DNA of 64,000 bases from Iamia sp. SCSIO 61187. Lineage in GTDB: Bacteria; Actinomycetota; Acidimicrobiia; Acidimicrobiales; Iamiaceae. A program made the translations under genes and the position numbers. The notes beneath the pieces are model-generated. The model made no database searches, was not told where the DNA came from, and was given only the letters and a program-made list of their open reading frames with translations. Where the stretch lies: NCBI RefSeq assembly GCF_019443745.1, contig NZ_CP050948.1, positions 4,344,001-4,408,000 of the forward strand. The letters run 5' to 3'. Positions 1 through 9,190 of the stretch are shown piece after piece (the stretch's first letter is position 1; each line of letters starts with the position of its first letter).

Positions 1-3000
1 GCGGCAGCCTCGACGACGGGGCCGGCCGGCGAGTGGAGGACGAGGTAGCCCCGGGTGGCGCCGGCCTGGCGCATCACCAGGTCGACCATCCGCTGGAGGA
101 AGTCGCGCACCTCGAGGCCCTCGCCGAGGAGGGTGCTGGCCTCGGCCAGGGTCTCGGCCGCCACCGTGCTGGGCTGGCCGACGGGCACGCGACCGGGGTC
201 GGCGCCGGGGCGGACGGCGGCGGCGTCGGGCATCGGGGCGCTGACCAGGCCGGGCAGCCGGGCCGGCAGCCCGGCGGCCACGGCATCGGCGCCCCAGGCC
301 AGCCAGGCGTCCTGGGCGACCGAGGCGTAGTGGCGGGCCAGGCGGTCGCGGCCCCGGTCCCGGTGGTGGCGGGCGGCCCGCTGGGCCGCCAGCCCGAGGT
401 CGCCGAGGGCACCGTGCTCGGTGGCCAGCCGGACGGCCTCCTCGTAGCGGTCCATCGCCCGTCGGGCCGACCCGCTGGCGTCGGCGGTGACCGCGTCGAC
501 GAGGGCGAGACGGTGGGCGTGGTTCGCGGGGGCGTGCTCGGCCAGCGCCCTCAGGCGGGCCCGGGCCCGGGCCAGCTCGGCCCGGCGGCGGGCCCGGGAC
601 GATGCACCGGAGGCGGCGGCGAGGGCGTCGGCGGCGATCAGGGCGGCCTGGAAGCGGTGCACCCCGACGACGGCCTCGCCCGGCGCCGAGCGCAGGAGCG
701 GGGCGGCGGCGGCGACCGCCTCGGCGGCGACGTCGCGACGGTCGTGGCTGAGGGCGACGAGGGCGCGGAGCGTGTGGACGATCACGGCCAGCTCGCCGCC
801 GCGCCGCTTGGCCGCGAGCCACTCCGGTGCCGAGAAGGCCGGGCCGTCGAGCACGTCGCCGTCGCCGCCGGTCCGCAGGTCGGCGACCGCCTGGGCGACG
901 ACGTCGACCCTCTGGCGGAACGCCCTCTCCCCCATGGCGTCGAGCTCCTCGGCCATGGCGTCGGCGGTGGCCTCGACCGACTGGAGGGGCCGGGCGGCGA
1001 GAAGGCCGTGCAGCACCCCGAAGGTGCCCCCGGTCAGCCCGTAGCCCCGGGCCCCGGAGGCGACGGTGGCGCGGTAGCGCTGGAGCAGCGGGTCGACGGT
1101 GGCGTCGAGGGGCTCGCCCCAGTGGCGGACGAAGGCGTCCACGGCGAAGCCGACCATGGTCGCGTTGGTGGCCCGGCCCCGGCTCCCCAGCTCGGCCGCG
1201 ACCCGGCCGAAGCGCAGGCCCCGCGGGGTGGCGCCCGGCAGCGAGACGCAGAGCATCCCGTAGGCGGCGATGAAGTAGCCCGAGGCGTCGGCGACCCCGT
1301 GCCGGGCGGTGAGGCGCGTCCCCCGGAGCACCAGGAGGATGTGGGTGAGGGGCTGGTCGACGTAGGCCAGGTGGACGCAGCCGAGCATGGCGTCGAGGGT
1401 GGCGAGGAGGCGCTCGTCCTCCAGCGCCGGGGCGGTGAGGAACCACTCGGGGTCGAACCGGCCCAGCTCGGCATGGGTGCGCGCCGCCTCGACGGCGACG
1501 TCGCGCCAGGTCGGGCGGGCCGGGAGCGGCTCGCCCAGCTCGGCCAGCACGAGGCGCAGGTGCTCGAGGCCGCCGTCGTGGTCCTGTCGGGTCCACGCCC
1601 GCATGCCCAGGACCCGCATCGTCCGCACCCGCTGCGGGGCGGACGGGTCGTGGGCGCCGATGGCGTCCAGGAGCTCGTCGACCAGCTCGGGCCGGCCGAC
1701 GACGAGGGCGTGCTCGGCGGCGCGGAGGTGGAGCTCGAAGGCCCGCTCGGGCTGCGTCTGCCAGCCCTGCTCGCCGAGTGCCTCGATGGCGGTGCGCTGG
1801 AGGTCGAGCGCCTCCTGGAACGCTCCGGCGCGGTGGGCGGCGCGAGCGGCGTCCTCGCACAACCCGACGAGCAGCTGGCGGGCGTCGGGGTCGGTGGCCA
1901 GGGTCGGGTCGCGCCGCAGGAGGTCGATGACGTCGATGCGGTGGGCGTCGGCCAGGTCGGGGTGCCCGTCGGGCCCCTCGTCGGCGGTCGCCAGCACGGC
2001 CCGGGCGACCCGCTGCTCGAGCTCGGCCCGCTCGGTGGCGTCGAGGGCGGCCAGGACCGCGTCGCGCACACCGTCGTCGAGGCACGCCAGCTCCCCGCGG
2101 GGCGAGGCCGGCGCCAGCACGTGGGCCACGACGGCCCGATCGACGACCGCGGCGGCGGCCTGGTCCGCGATCCCGAGGACGCGGGCGACCACCGGGACCC
2201 GGGCGGCGCGCCCGGCGACGGCGACGATGGCGGCTCCGGTGAGGGCGTCCGGTGCCAGGTCCCGGACCCGCGCGCCGGCGACCTCGGCCAGCGTGAGCGG
2301 GGCCTCGACCCGACGGGCCCGTTCGGACCAGCGCCAGACGCCGGCATCGACGTCGATCCACAGGTCGCCCGACTCGACCAGCGTCCACAGGTCGGCCAGG
2401 GCCACGCGGGGCAGGCCGCCGGAGCGGCGCCACACGGCGTCGGCCAGCTCGGCGACCGCTGGGGCGGCCATCCCCGTCCCCTGGGCGATGAGCTCGGCGA
2501 CGTCGTCGGGGGCGAGCGGCGCGACCTCGACCTCCTCGACCACCGCGCCCCGGGCGGCGACCCGGGCGATCAGGTCCCGGAGGGCGCCCGACGAGCCGTC
2601 GGTGACGACCACGACGAGGAAGGGGCCGGCGTCGGGGTGGCCGCCGACGGACTCGAGGGCGCCCATGAACGTGGCGTCGCCCAGGTCGCCGTCGTCGAAG
2701 ATCCCGACGGCGGGTGGCAGGTGGCGGGCCACCGCCGCGATCGACGCCCGCGTGGCCCGGGTGACCCGGCCCAGCGCCTCGGAGGGGTCGATGTGCGGCG
2801 GCTCCGGCTGCGGTCCGACCACCAGGCCCAGGGCGGGCAGCACCTGGGTGGCCACGGCGAGGTCGTCCCCCAGGGAGCGGCGGAGGTGGCCCTCGACGGC
2901 CCGCACGACGGGCTCGGGAGCGGTCAGGAGCTGGTCGACCAGCTGGGTCATGACCGTGGCGCCGGCGCGGAAGGCGACCGTCGCCCCCGGGTCGGACATC

Positions 3001-3959
3001 GTCGCCGTGCCGCAGAGCACCCCCTTGGCCCGCAGGTCGTCGGCGACGGCCCGCACGAGCGCGGTGCGGCCCGACCCGGGCTGCCCGCGGACGACGACGA
3101 CGCGGCCCTGGCCGGCGGCGGCCACCGCGTCGGCGGCGGCCACGAGCCGCGAGCGAAGGTCGTCGCGCCCGACGACCTGGCGGGGGTCCTCCCACCGGAG
3201 GGCCACCTCGTCGTCGGACGGCGCCGGGGAGGGGCCGCCGTCCACGAGGTGCCGGCGCTGGGCCCGGAGGTCGGCGACCAGGCCGAGGACCGATCGGTGC
3301 CGGCGCCGCGGGTCGGGGTGGGTGGCCCGGTCGAGGACGACGGCCAGCCCGTCGGGGATGGGCCCGAGCGCAGCCAGGAGGGCCTGGGTCGTCGCGCCCA
3401 GCGCGTACCGGTCGATGGCCGCGTCGGCCGGGACCGGCTCGGGTCCGCGCTGCTCGGGGGCGAGGTGGCTCCCGTGGCTCGAGCGCCGGGGCCGGACCCC
3501 GCTCTCGGACGCGTCGTACAGGTCGACCAGCACGGGGCCGTCGGGGCCGAGGACGACGTGCTCGCCGTCGACGGCCCGGTGGACGACACCCCGGGCGTGG
3601 AGGGCCGCCAGGGCGGAGCCGACGGCGATGGCGACGTCGAGGACGCCGACGAGGTCGATGGCGCCGGCCGTCACCGCCTCGGCCCACGTCGGCCCGGGCG
3701 GGTCGTCGAGCACCAGGGCGACGCGCATCGACGTGTCGACCAGGTCCCGGGCCGTCACCAGGTGGCGGTGGCGGACCGCGGTCGTGGCCTGGTGCTCGCG
3801 GCGCAGCCGCTCGCGCGAGGCGTCGGTCGGGAGGTCCGAGGCGTGCGTCTTCACCAGGACGGGGGCCCCGTCCCGGGCGCGAGCGCGCAGCACCAGGGTG
3901 TCCCCCCGTCGTTGGACGGGACGGAGGTCCTCCAGACCCGGGAGGAGGCCGATGGTCAC
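1..3959 (-). CDS. PknK-like pseudokinase / AAA ATPase / GAF regulator, 3' end beyond window
   Basis: Large multidomain signalling protein, at least 1319 residues in the window; the C-terminus lies beyond the left edge. GTG start at 3959 overlaps the TGA of the upstream oxidoreductase (GTGA), so the two are translationally coupled. Residues 1-270 follow a Ser/Thr kinase fold: a possible ATP lysine (LVKTH), then HRAVD near residue 127 where HRD-K is expected, DLY in place of DFG, and a retained APEQ. It is therefore probably a pseudokinase. An NTPase domain follows with GQPGSGRT near residues 291-298, the P-loop Lys replaced by Arg. A long helical, repeat-rich ATPase/TPR-like region continues to a typical GAF start (DFLQRMVDLVMRQAGA) in the last 60 codons. 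The architecture matches trifunctional kinase/ATPase/sensor proteins, so a histidine kinase may follow outside the window. Confidence 0.8.
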   Translation of the reverse strand, partial: MTIGLLPGLEDLRPVQRRGDTLVLRARARDGAPVLVKTHASDLPTDASRERLRREHQATTAVRHRHLVTARDLVDTSMRVALVLDDPPGPTWAEAVTAGAIDLVGVLDVAIAVGSALAALHARGVVHRAVDGEHVVLGPDGPVLVDLYDASESGVRPRRSSHGSHLAPEQRGPEPVPADAAIDRYALGATTQALLAALGPIPDGLAVVLDRATHPDPRRRHRSVLGLVADLRAQRRHLVDGGPSPAPSDDEVALRWEDPRQVVGRDDLRSRLVAAADAVAAAGQGRVVVVRGQPGSGRTALVRAVADDLRAKGVLCGTATMSDPGATVAFRAGATVMTQLVDQLLTAPEPVVRAVEGHLRRSLGDDLAVATQVLPALGLVVGPQPEPPHIDPSEALGRVTRATRASIAAVARHLPPAVGIFDDGDLGDATFMGALESVGGHPDAGPFLVVVVTDGSSGALRDLIARVAARGAVVEEVEVAPLAPDDVAELIAQGTGMAAPAVAELADAVWRRSGGLPRVALADLWTLVESGDLWIDVDAGVWRWSERARRVEAPLTLAEVAGARVRDLAPDALTGAAIVAVAGRAARVPVVARVLGIADQAAAAVVDRAVVAHVLAPASPRGELACLDDGVRDAVLAALDATERAELEQRVARAVLATADEGPDGHPDLADAHRIDVIDLLRRDPTLATDPDARQLLVGLCEDAARAAHRAGAFQEALDLQRTAIEALGEQGWQTQPERAFELHLRAAEHALVVGRPELVDELLDAIGAHDPSAPQRVRTMRVLGMRAWTRQDHDGGLEHLRLVLAELGEPLPARPTWRDVAVEAARTHAELGRFDPEWFLTAPALEDERLLATLDAMLGCVHLAYVDQPLTHILLVLRGTRLTARHGVADASGYFIAAYGMLCVSLPGATPRGLRFGRVAAELGSRGRATNATMVGFAVDAFVRHWGEPLDATVDPLLQRYRATVASGARGYGLTGGTFGVLHGLLAARPLQSVEATADAMAEELDAMGERAFRQRVDVVAQAVADLRTGGDGDVLDGPAFSAPEWLAAKRRGGELAVIVHTLRALVALSHDRRDVAAEAVAAAAPLLRSAPGEAVVGVHRFQAALIAADALAAASGASSRARRRAELARARARLRALAEHAPANHAHRLALVDAVTADASGSARRAMDRYEEAVRLATEHGALGDLGLAAQRAARHHRDRGRDRLARHYASVAQDAWLAWGADAVAAGLPARLPGLVSAPMPDAAAVRPGADPGRVPVGQPSTVAAETLAEASTLLGEGLEVRDFLQRMVDLVMRQAGATRGYLVLHSPAGPVVEAA

Positions 3960-6169
3960 CCGGTGGTCACCCGGTCGTCGCCGGGGACGGTGACGGCGGT
4001 GGTCTCGATCGTCGTGATCCCCTCCTCGTGTGCCTGGTGCGGCCGAGCGAAGTCGTAGCCGACGATGGCGTCCAGCGCTGGCGCACCGGTGAGGGCGTGT
4101 GCCGCCAGGTGGCCGGACATGACCGCACCCTCGAACGAGCCGATGTCCATGCCGGTCGAGATCCAGTCGCTGGCCAGGGCCAGGTTCGACGCCCCGCTGG
4201 CCCACGCCTGGGGGCGGAGGACGCCGCTCCCGGGCGGGGACGGGACGTAGCGCTCGTTGGGATCGGCGTTGGCCCGCCAGTACTGGAGGTCGACGCGGGC
4301 CTCGCCCTCGGCGCCGGCGTCGGGCGGGCACCACAGCAGGTCGGGGTCGAAGGCGCCACCGGTGAAGGCGTTGGTCCCGGCCGCGGGCAGGACCGAGCAC
4401 GCCGAGCGCAGCCACTGGACGAACGTGGCCCGGGCCCGCTCGGCGAGCAGGTCGGGCGTGCCGTGGACGTCCGGGGCCGGCCAGGGGCCACGGTGGGCCA
4501 TCGGCCCGCACAGGTAGATCAGGCCCCGGGGCCCTCCCCGCTCGGGCCAGGCCTCGCCGGCCAGCACGTCGCTCATGTCGGCCAGCCCCAGGGGTTGGAC
4601 GGCGGCGGTGCCGATCGTCCGGTCGGTGCCGGGCAGCCGGGGCAGGCCGAGCTCGTGGGTCGTGACCGTGGTCCAGATCTGGGCGGCCATGGTCATCACG
4701 CCGGGCATGGCCTCGACGGCCGGCGCCCAGGGGGCGGCGGCGACGAGGGTCGGCGCCAGCTCGGCCAGGCTCGGCAGCGGCAGCGCGCTGATGATGCAGT
4801 CGTAGTCGACGTCGGCGACGAGGGTCTCGTGGGCGACCGGCGCCCACGGGGTCCACCACGACTCGAGGTCGATGCCGCCGGCCTCGAGCTCCTCGCCCTG
4901 CACCAGCTGTGCGGAGATCGGGCTGGCGGGCCAGGCGAGGGTCCCGTCGGGCACGGTCACCAGGGGGTCGTAGGGGGCGTCGCCGATGGTCGTCGCCTGG
5001 ACGTCGACCTCGACCCGCTCGATGCGGCCGGTCGCCTCGTCGAAGACGAGCTCGGTCACCCGGCGGAAGAACCGGACGTCGACCCCTCGCTCCCGGGCGA
5101 CCCGGTAGAAGGGGGCGATGACGGTGTCGCCTGTCCCCCGCGTGAACCAGTAGCTGCCCTGGCCGCACGAGAGGAGCTGGCGGAGGACGAACCACAGGAA
5201 CGACGAGGTGGCCATGGTGGGCGCCAGGCTGGCGTCGCCGTGGGGCACCTGGAAGCAGATCTGGGCCGGGACCTGGGTGGCGCTGCTGGTGACGGCGGCC
5301 TCGGCCATGCCGTGGCGTCGGAGCCAGTCCAGGTAGTCCTCGTGGTCGACCGTCGCCAGGCCGCGCTCGAAGACCCCGTCGGCGATCACGCCGCGGAGCA
5401 CGGTGACGTACAGCTCGACCTGGCACCAGGCGGACCGGATGCGGGCGGCGCGGCTGGTGCCGGCCGCGTCCTCGACGTGGCCCCGGAGGTGCAGCCGGGC
5501 CGCCTCCAGGAGGTCGAGGGCGCCCCGGTGGTGCCCGGCGTGCGGCTCACGGGGGTCGAGCTCCTCGCGCTCGAGGATCTCGGACAGGGCGGCGAGGTGC
5601 AGGTGGTGGCCGCCGGGCGAGCGCAGCCCCTCGCCGGCTCCGGGGCCGAAGGCCTCCTCGAGGATCGAGAGGACCTCGCGGATGATCTCACCGACGAGGG
5701 TCGCCGGGTCGGGGACGTTCTCGGGGCCCCACGGGTCCAGGTCGTTGTGGGGCATCGTCTGGCTGGTCAGCTCCCAGCGCCGCTCGAGCATGTCGGCGAG
5801 GGTCAGGTGGTTGCTGGGCACGAGGACCTGGTCGATCGTCTCGACCCGACCGTCGGGCCCGGGCGGCAGCTCCTGCAGGCACCCGTCGAGCATCCGCATG
5901 GCGTTGGTGTACATGTTGCCGAAGAGGTGGATGCCGTGCTCCTGGATGCGGGCATCGCCCTCCAGGCGCCAGCCGCCGGCGCCGTCGGGCACGGCCCGAC
6001 CACGCCGCCCGGTCGCCCCCTTGCCGCCGACCCGCCAGCCGAGCTGGAGGAGGGTGACCTCGTACTCGTCCCGCCAGGTGGGGTGCAGGTCGGGATCGGT
6101 CAGCGACAGGGCGGCGGCCAGACCGGCCGGCCCTCCGCCCACGATCAGGATCTTGCGGCGCTCGGTCAT
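3956..6169 (-). CDS. FAD-dependent oxidoreductase (amine oxidase / phytoene desaturase-like fold)
   Basis: 737-residue flavoprotein. The N-terminus carries the dinucleotide-binding motif VGGGPAGLAAAL (residues 10-21), followed by the region GWRVGGKGATGR that in this superfamily contacts FAD, and EHGIHLFGN. The C-terminus has the second FAD signature, LALASDWISTGMDIGSFEGA, with a small-residue SGHLAAHAL helix, as in desaturases and hydroxysqualene-type oxidoreductases. The substrate cannot be named. The ATG at 6169 is preceded by GGAGGG about five bases upstream. The stop overlaps the start of the pseudokinase/ATPase gene, so the enzyme and the regulator are likely co-expressed. No carotenoid or hopanoid genes flank it, so a desaturase role is not supported by context. 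Confidence 0.82.
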   Translation of the reverse strand: MTERRKILIVGGGPAGLAAALSLTDPDLHPTWRDEYEVTLLQLGWRVGGKGATGRRGRAVPDGAGGWRLEGDARIQEHGIHLFGNMYTNAMRMLDGCLQELPPGPDGRVETIDQVLVPSNHLTLADMLERRWELTSQTMPHNDLDPWGPENVPDPATLVGEIIREVLSILEEAFGPGAGEGLRSPGGHHLHLAALSEILEREELDPREPHAGHHRGALDLLEAARLHLRGHVEDAAGTSRAARIRSAWCQVELYVTVLRGVIADGVFERGLATVDHEDYLDWLRRHGMAEAAVTSSATQVPAQICFQVPHGDASLAPTMATSSFLWFVLRQLLSCGQGSYWFTRGTGDTVIAPFYRVARERGVDVRFFRRVTELVFDEATGRIERVEVDVQATTIGDAPYDPLVTVPDGTLAWPASPISAQLVQGEELEAGGIDLESWWTPWAPVAHETLVADVDYDCIISALPLPSLAELAPTLVAAAPWAPAVEAMPGVMTMAAQIWTTVTTHELGLPRLPGTDRTIGTAAVQPLGLADMSDVLAGEAWPERGGPRGLIYLCGPMAHRGPWPAPDVHGTPDLLAERARATFVQWLRSACSVLPAAGTNAFTGGAFDPDLLWCPPDAGAEGEARVDLQYWRANADPNERYVPSPPGSGVLRPQAWASGASNLALASDWISTGMDIGSFEGAVMSGHLAAHALTGAPALDAIVGYDFARPHQAHEEGITTIETTAVTVPGDDRVTTG

Positions 6170-6357
6170 GTGCCCTCCGGTGGTGCGACGTTCTGCGGGC
6201 GCCCCGGGAGCCGCCCCTCCGGCGGGCGCGTCCCGGAGGCGGGGTCCCCATCGGCAGGCGCCTCCCGGTCAGGAGGGTGACCGCTCAGAACGAAGGGGTT
6301 CCACCACGCACCGTGGGCCGTCCCTGCTCACCGGCCCGGGCGGGGGTGGAGCGACGC

Positions 6358-7632
6358 TCAGGGGCAGGTGGTCGGCACCGGCTCGCCGGCGAGGATCTGG
6401 TCGAACCACTCGAGGGCCTGGGGGTAGGCGACCCGCGCCGCCTCCCCGTGGTCGCCCCCGCCCTCGAGCACCCTCCGCTCGACGGCCTGGCCCAGGCCGC
6501 ACATGCGGTCGAAGAGGATCCCGCTGAGGGCGACGGGGACGACGTCGTCCTCGTCGCTGTGGATGATGAGGACGGGGTCGTCGAGGAGCACCTGCCCCGG
6601 GCTGTTCTCCCGGGCCAGCTCCGGCCAGGGCGGGGTGCGGGGACCGTCGGGCCGGACGAGGGGACCCGACGCGGCGGCGAGGGCGGCGAAGACGTCGCCC
6701 ACGCATCCCTCGTCGACGGCGTCGAGGAGGGACGTGCCCTCGTCGGTGAGGAACAGGGCGGGGTCGGCCTCCGGGTAGGCCGCCTCGTACCCGGCCACGA
6801 TCATGGCTCCGAAGCCGGCGACGCCGGGGGCCCCGGCGGCGGAGAGGATGATGTCGAGCTCGGTGGCCGGGGCGCCGGCGAAGGTGCCGACCACGTCGAG
6901 CTCGGGGGCCCACCCGGCCGCCACCTCGGCGGCCCACAGGGCACCGTGCCCGCCCTGGGAGTAGCCGGCGATGGCGACGGTGTCGCTGCGCTCGGCGTCG
7001 GGCAGCTGGCCGGCGGCGAGGACGGCGTCGACGACGCTGCGGCCCTCGCTCACCCCGACCAGGTAGGGGTGCCGCCCGGGCGTCCCCAGGCCCTCGTAGT
7101 CGGTGACGGCGACGATCCACCCCCGGTCGACCGCCGGTCCGGCGATGGCCAGCTCGGCGGCGCCGCCGGCGCGGGACGGCGCGCACTCGTCGGCGATCCC
7201 CGTCGTGCCGTGGGCGATGGTGAGCACCGTGCGCCCCTCGGGTGGGGCGGGGGCGTCGGGGACGACCACCGTCCCGGTGACGACGATGGGATCGCCCGCG
7301 AGCGACTCCGACAGGTACATCACCCGGTACGACCGGGCGCCCTCGGGGCCGGGCTCCACCTCCTGGTAGCGGAGCAGGTCGCCGTGGGCGCCGGCCGGCA
7401 GCGGGTCGGGCACCTCGTACAGGGCGTCCACGTCGTCGGCGGGGACCTCGACGGGTCGGGGCGGCCCCGCCTCGGTGCCGCCACCCGGCTCCTCGGGCTC
7501 GACCGTGTCGGACGTGGCGTCCTGGTCCGGGGGGCCCAGCCGCTCCGAGGACCGGTCGGCCTGGTCGTCGGTGCAGGCGACCCCGACCAGGACGAGGAGG
7601 ACGGCCAGGGCGAGGCGGGCAGGTCGGCGCAC
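6358..7632 (-). CDS. Secreted lipoprotein, alpha/beta-hydrolase of the secretory lipase (LIP) type
   Basis: About 424 residues. From GTG 7632 the protein begins MRRPARLALAVLLVLVGVAC, a lipoprotein signal peptide with a lipobox ending in Cys, followed by an acidic Pro/Gly-rich linker. A longer reading from TTG 7749 would start inside the tRNA-His gene and lacks a signal sequence at its start, so 7632 is preferred. The hydrolase domain has the oxyanion region IAHGTTGIADEC, the nucleophile elbow GYSQGG, an acid region IIHSDEDDVVP and a late GGGDHGEA histidine. This is the pattern of fungal/actinobacterial secretory lipases (PF03583 type). Expected location is the outer face of the cytoplasmic membrane; the substrate is probably an ester or acylglycerol, which is inferred from the family only. 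Confidence 0.82.
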   Translation of the reverse strand: MRRPARLALAVLLVLVGVACTDDQADRSSERLGPPDQDATSDTVEPEEPGGGTEAGPPRPVEVPADDVDALYEVPDPLPAGAHGDLLRYQEVEPGPEGARSYRVMYLSESLAGDPIVVTGTVVVPDAPAPPEGRTVLTIAHGTTGIADECAPSRAGGAAELAIAGPAVDRGWIVAVTDYEGLGTPGRHPYLVGVSEGRSVVDAVLAAGQLPDAERSDTVAIAGYSQGGHGALWAAEVAAGWAPELDVVGTFAGAPATELDIILSAAGAPGVAGFGAMIVAGYEAAYPEADPALFLTDEGTSLLDAVDEGCVGDVFAALAAASGPLVRPDGPRTPPWPELARENSPGQVLLDDPVLIIHSDEDDVVPVALSGILFDRMCGLGQAVERRVLEGGGDHGEAARVAYPQALEWFDQILAGEPVPTTCP

Positions 7633-7707
7633 GACCGCGACGCTACCCACGGCCGCGACGAGCGCCCGGTCCCCCGTGGCCCCTCGCCCCCCGCCCGGGG
7701 TCTTCAG

Positions 7708-7781
7708 TACCGCGGAGGAGATTTGAACCCCTGACCTCCTGATCCACAATCAGGCGCTCTAACCAACTGAGCTACCGCGGC
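7708..7781 (-). tRNA. tRNA-His (GTG anticodon)
   Basis: Folds as a full cloverleaf on the minus strand: acceptor GCCGCGG paired with CCGCGGT, D arm GCTC...GAGC, anticodon stem CCTGA/TCAGG with loop TTGTGGA (anticodon GTG), T arm AGGGG-TTCAAAT-CTCCT. CCA is not encoded. The base before G1 is C and the discriminator is A, with a G1-U72 pair; the G-1:C73 pair that normally marks tRNA-His is absent. Confidence 0.93.
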
Positions 7782-7853
7782 GTACCGTGCCCGATCATGC
7801 TGGCGTGACGGCCCCAGGCGCAACACCGATGCCCGCCCGGGAGCCCGGCGGGG

Positions 7854-8279
7854 TCAGCCGTCGCCGGGGAACGGGCCGACCCGGGCCCAGACCGTCTTGC
7901 CCCCGCCGTCGACGACGCGGACGCCCCACTCCTCGCTCAGGGCATCGACGATGTGCAGGCCGAGGCCGCGCGTGTGCTGCTCGTAGGGGATGCGCTTGAC
8001 CGGTGGCTCGGGGTCGCGGTCGGACACCATGACCTCGACGCAGTCGGCCCCGGCCTGCCGCACCTCGACGACCGAGACGGACCGGGCGTGGACGATGGCG
8101 TTGGTGATGAGCTCGCTGGTGACGACCTCGAGATCCTCGAGCTCGCTCAGCCCCCAGCTCGCCGCCAGCTCGACCACCTGGGTCCGGACGCCGTCCACGG
8201 CCTCGAGGTCGACAGGCACCTCGACCCGCAGCGCCGGGTCCCCGGAGGCCGGGGCGGGTGAGCAGTCGGGGTCAGCCAC
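7854..8279 (-). CDS. RsbW-like serine kinase / anti-sigma ATPase (HATPase_c)
   Basis: About 141 residues from GTG 8279; an upstream GTG at 8393 would add a low-complexity Arg-rich stretch and is less likely. It is a compact GHKL ATPase without sensor domains: N-box TSELITNAIVHA (Asn60), the ATP-lid region SDRDPEPP (residues 87-93) and the glycine box TRGLGLHIVDAL. Proteins of this class phosphorylate STAS-domain antagonists and sequester sigma factors; some act with response regulators. It is divergently transcribed from the LuxR-type response regulator at 8437, with about 157 bases between, so the pair may form one signalling unit. No sigma or STAS gene is adjacent, and its partner is unknown. 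Confidence 0.83.
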   Translation of the reverse strand: MADPDCSPAPASGDPALRVEVPVDLEAVDGVRTQVVELAASWGLSELEDLEVVTSELITNAIVHARSVSVVEVRQAGADCVEVMVSDRDPEPPVKRIPYEQHTRGLGLHIVDALSEEWGVRVVDGGGKTVWARVGPFPGDG

Positions 8280-8436
8280 GCCAAGAGGCTGCCCGATGCG
8301 GACCCCCCCACACACTTCGGGAGGGATGCCACACAGATCCGGGTGGCCACCCGGGAGGCGACCGAGGCGCGCTCTCGGGGCGCAGCGTGGCACGATCGGG
8401 AGAACACTGGCTGGGGGCCGAGAAGGTGAGGGACAC

Positions 8437-9126
8437 GTGAGCGAGTCACCCGTGCGGGTCTGCGTGGTGGACGACTACGACATCGTCGTGGCCGGGACGG
8501 CGGCCCTGCTGGCGCCGCACGCCGACCTCGTGCGCGTCGTCGAGCGCACGACCGAGGAGGGCCCGGACCACCGCGTCGACGTCGCCCTGCTCGACTGCTT
8601 CGCCCTCCCCGACCACGGTGCCCTCGTCATCGCCGCCCTGGCCGCGCACCCCAACGTCGGCCGCGTCGCCGTCTACTCGTGGGACACCGACAAGGCCCTC
8701 ATCGAGGCGGCCCTGCGGAGCGGGGCCCGGGGGTTCCTGAGCAAGGGCCTCGACGGCCGCCGGCTGGCCGAGGCGATCGTCGCCGTGCACCGGGGCCAGG
8801 AGGTCGTCGCCCGGGCCGACGGGGCCGCCCGGGCCACCCCCGACGGCCCCCGGCGCTGGCCCGGCCACGCCGCCGGGCTGACCGAGCGCGAGAGCGAGGT
8901 CCTGGCCCTCATCACCCAGGGCAAGAGCACGCGCGACATCGCCAGCGCGCTCTACATCGGGGTCAACTCGGTGAAGACCCACACCCAGAAGATCTTCCGC
9001 AAGATCGGGGTGTCGACCCGCACCGAGGCCGCCCTCTGGGGCGTCGACCACGGGTTCCGGCCCGACCGCAGCTCCCACGACGAGTGGGCCCCCGCGCGCC
9101 CGAACGGCCCTCGCCCGAACGGCTGA
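8437..9126 (+). CDS. NarL/LuxR-family response regulator
   Basis: 229 residues from GTG 8437, with the purine-rich GAAGGTGAGGG just upstream acting as ribosome binding site. Receiver domain: acidic pair Asp12-Asp13 in VVDDYD, phosphoacceptor Asp53 in ALLDCF, conserved Lys103 in FLSKGL. Output domain: LTERESEVLALITQGK starts a GerE-type helix-turn-helix at residues 148-205, with recognition helix VNSVKTHTQKIF. It binds DNA as a dimer and activates or represses transcription. No cognate histidine kinase is adjacent; only the divergent RsbW-like ATPase is. A GC hairpin directly after the stop probably ends the transcript. Confidence 0.9.
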   Translation: MSESPVRVCVVDDYDIVVAGTAALLAPHADLVRVVERTTEEGPDHRVDVALLDCFALPDHGALVIAALAAHPNVGRVAVYSWDTDKALIEAALRSGARGFLSKGLDGRRLAEAIVAVHRGQEVVARADGAARATPDGPRRWPGHAAGLTERESEVLALITQGKSTRDIASALYIGVNSVKTHTQKIFRKIGVSTRTEAALWGVDHGFRPDRSSHDEWAPARPNGPRPNG

Positions 9127-9127
9127 C

Positions 9128-9144
9128 CCGGGGTTTGACCCCGG
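9128..9144 (+). terminator. Short GC hairpin after response regulator gene
   Basis: A perfect 7-bp inverted repeat CCGGGGT-TTG-ACCCCGG starts two bases after the stop codon at 9126. There is no U tract, which is usual for terminators in very high-GC genomes. Confidence 0.55.
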
Positions 9145-9190
9145 CGATCAGGGAGAGTGAGGCGGCCCCGACGCCTCCTCGGAGCCCCCC

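Noticed and set aside
33-4058. 1341-codon open frame on the plus strand
   Set aside because: Composition is Gly/Arg/Ala-rich without domains; it is the antisense shadow of the kinase/ATPase gene, whose minus-strand frame shows clear motifs.
7633-7749. N-terminal extension of the lipase lipoprotein from TTG 7749
   Set aside because: It would begin inside tRNA-His and precede the true signal peptide, so GTG 7632 was preferred.
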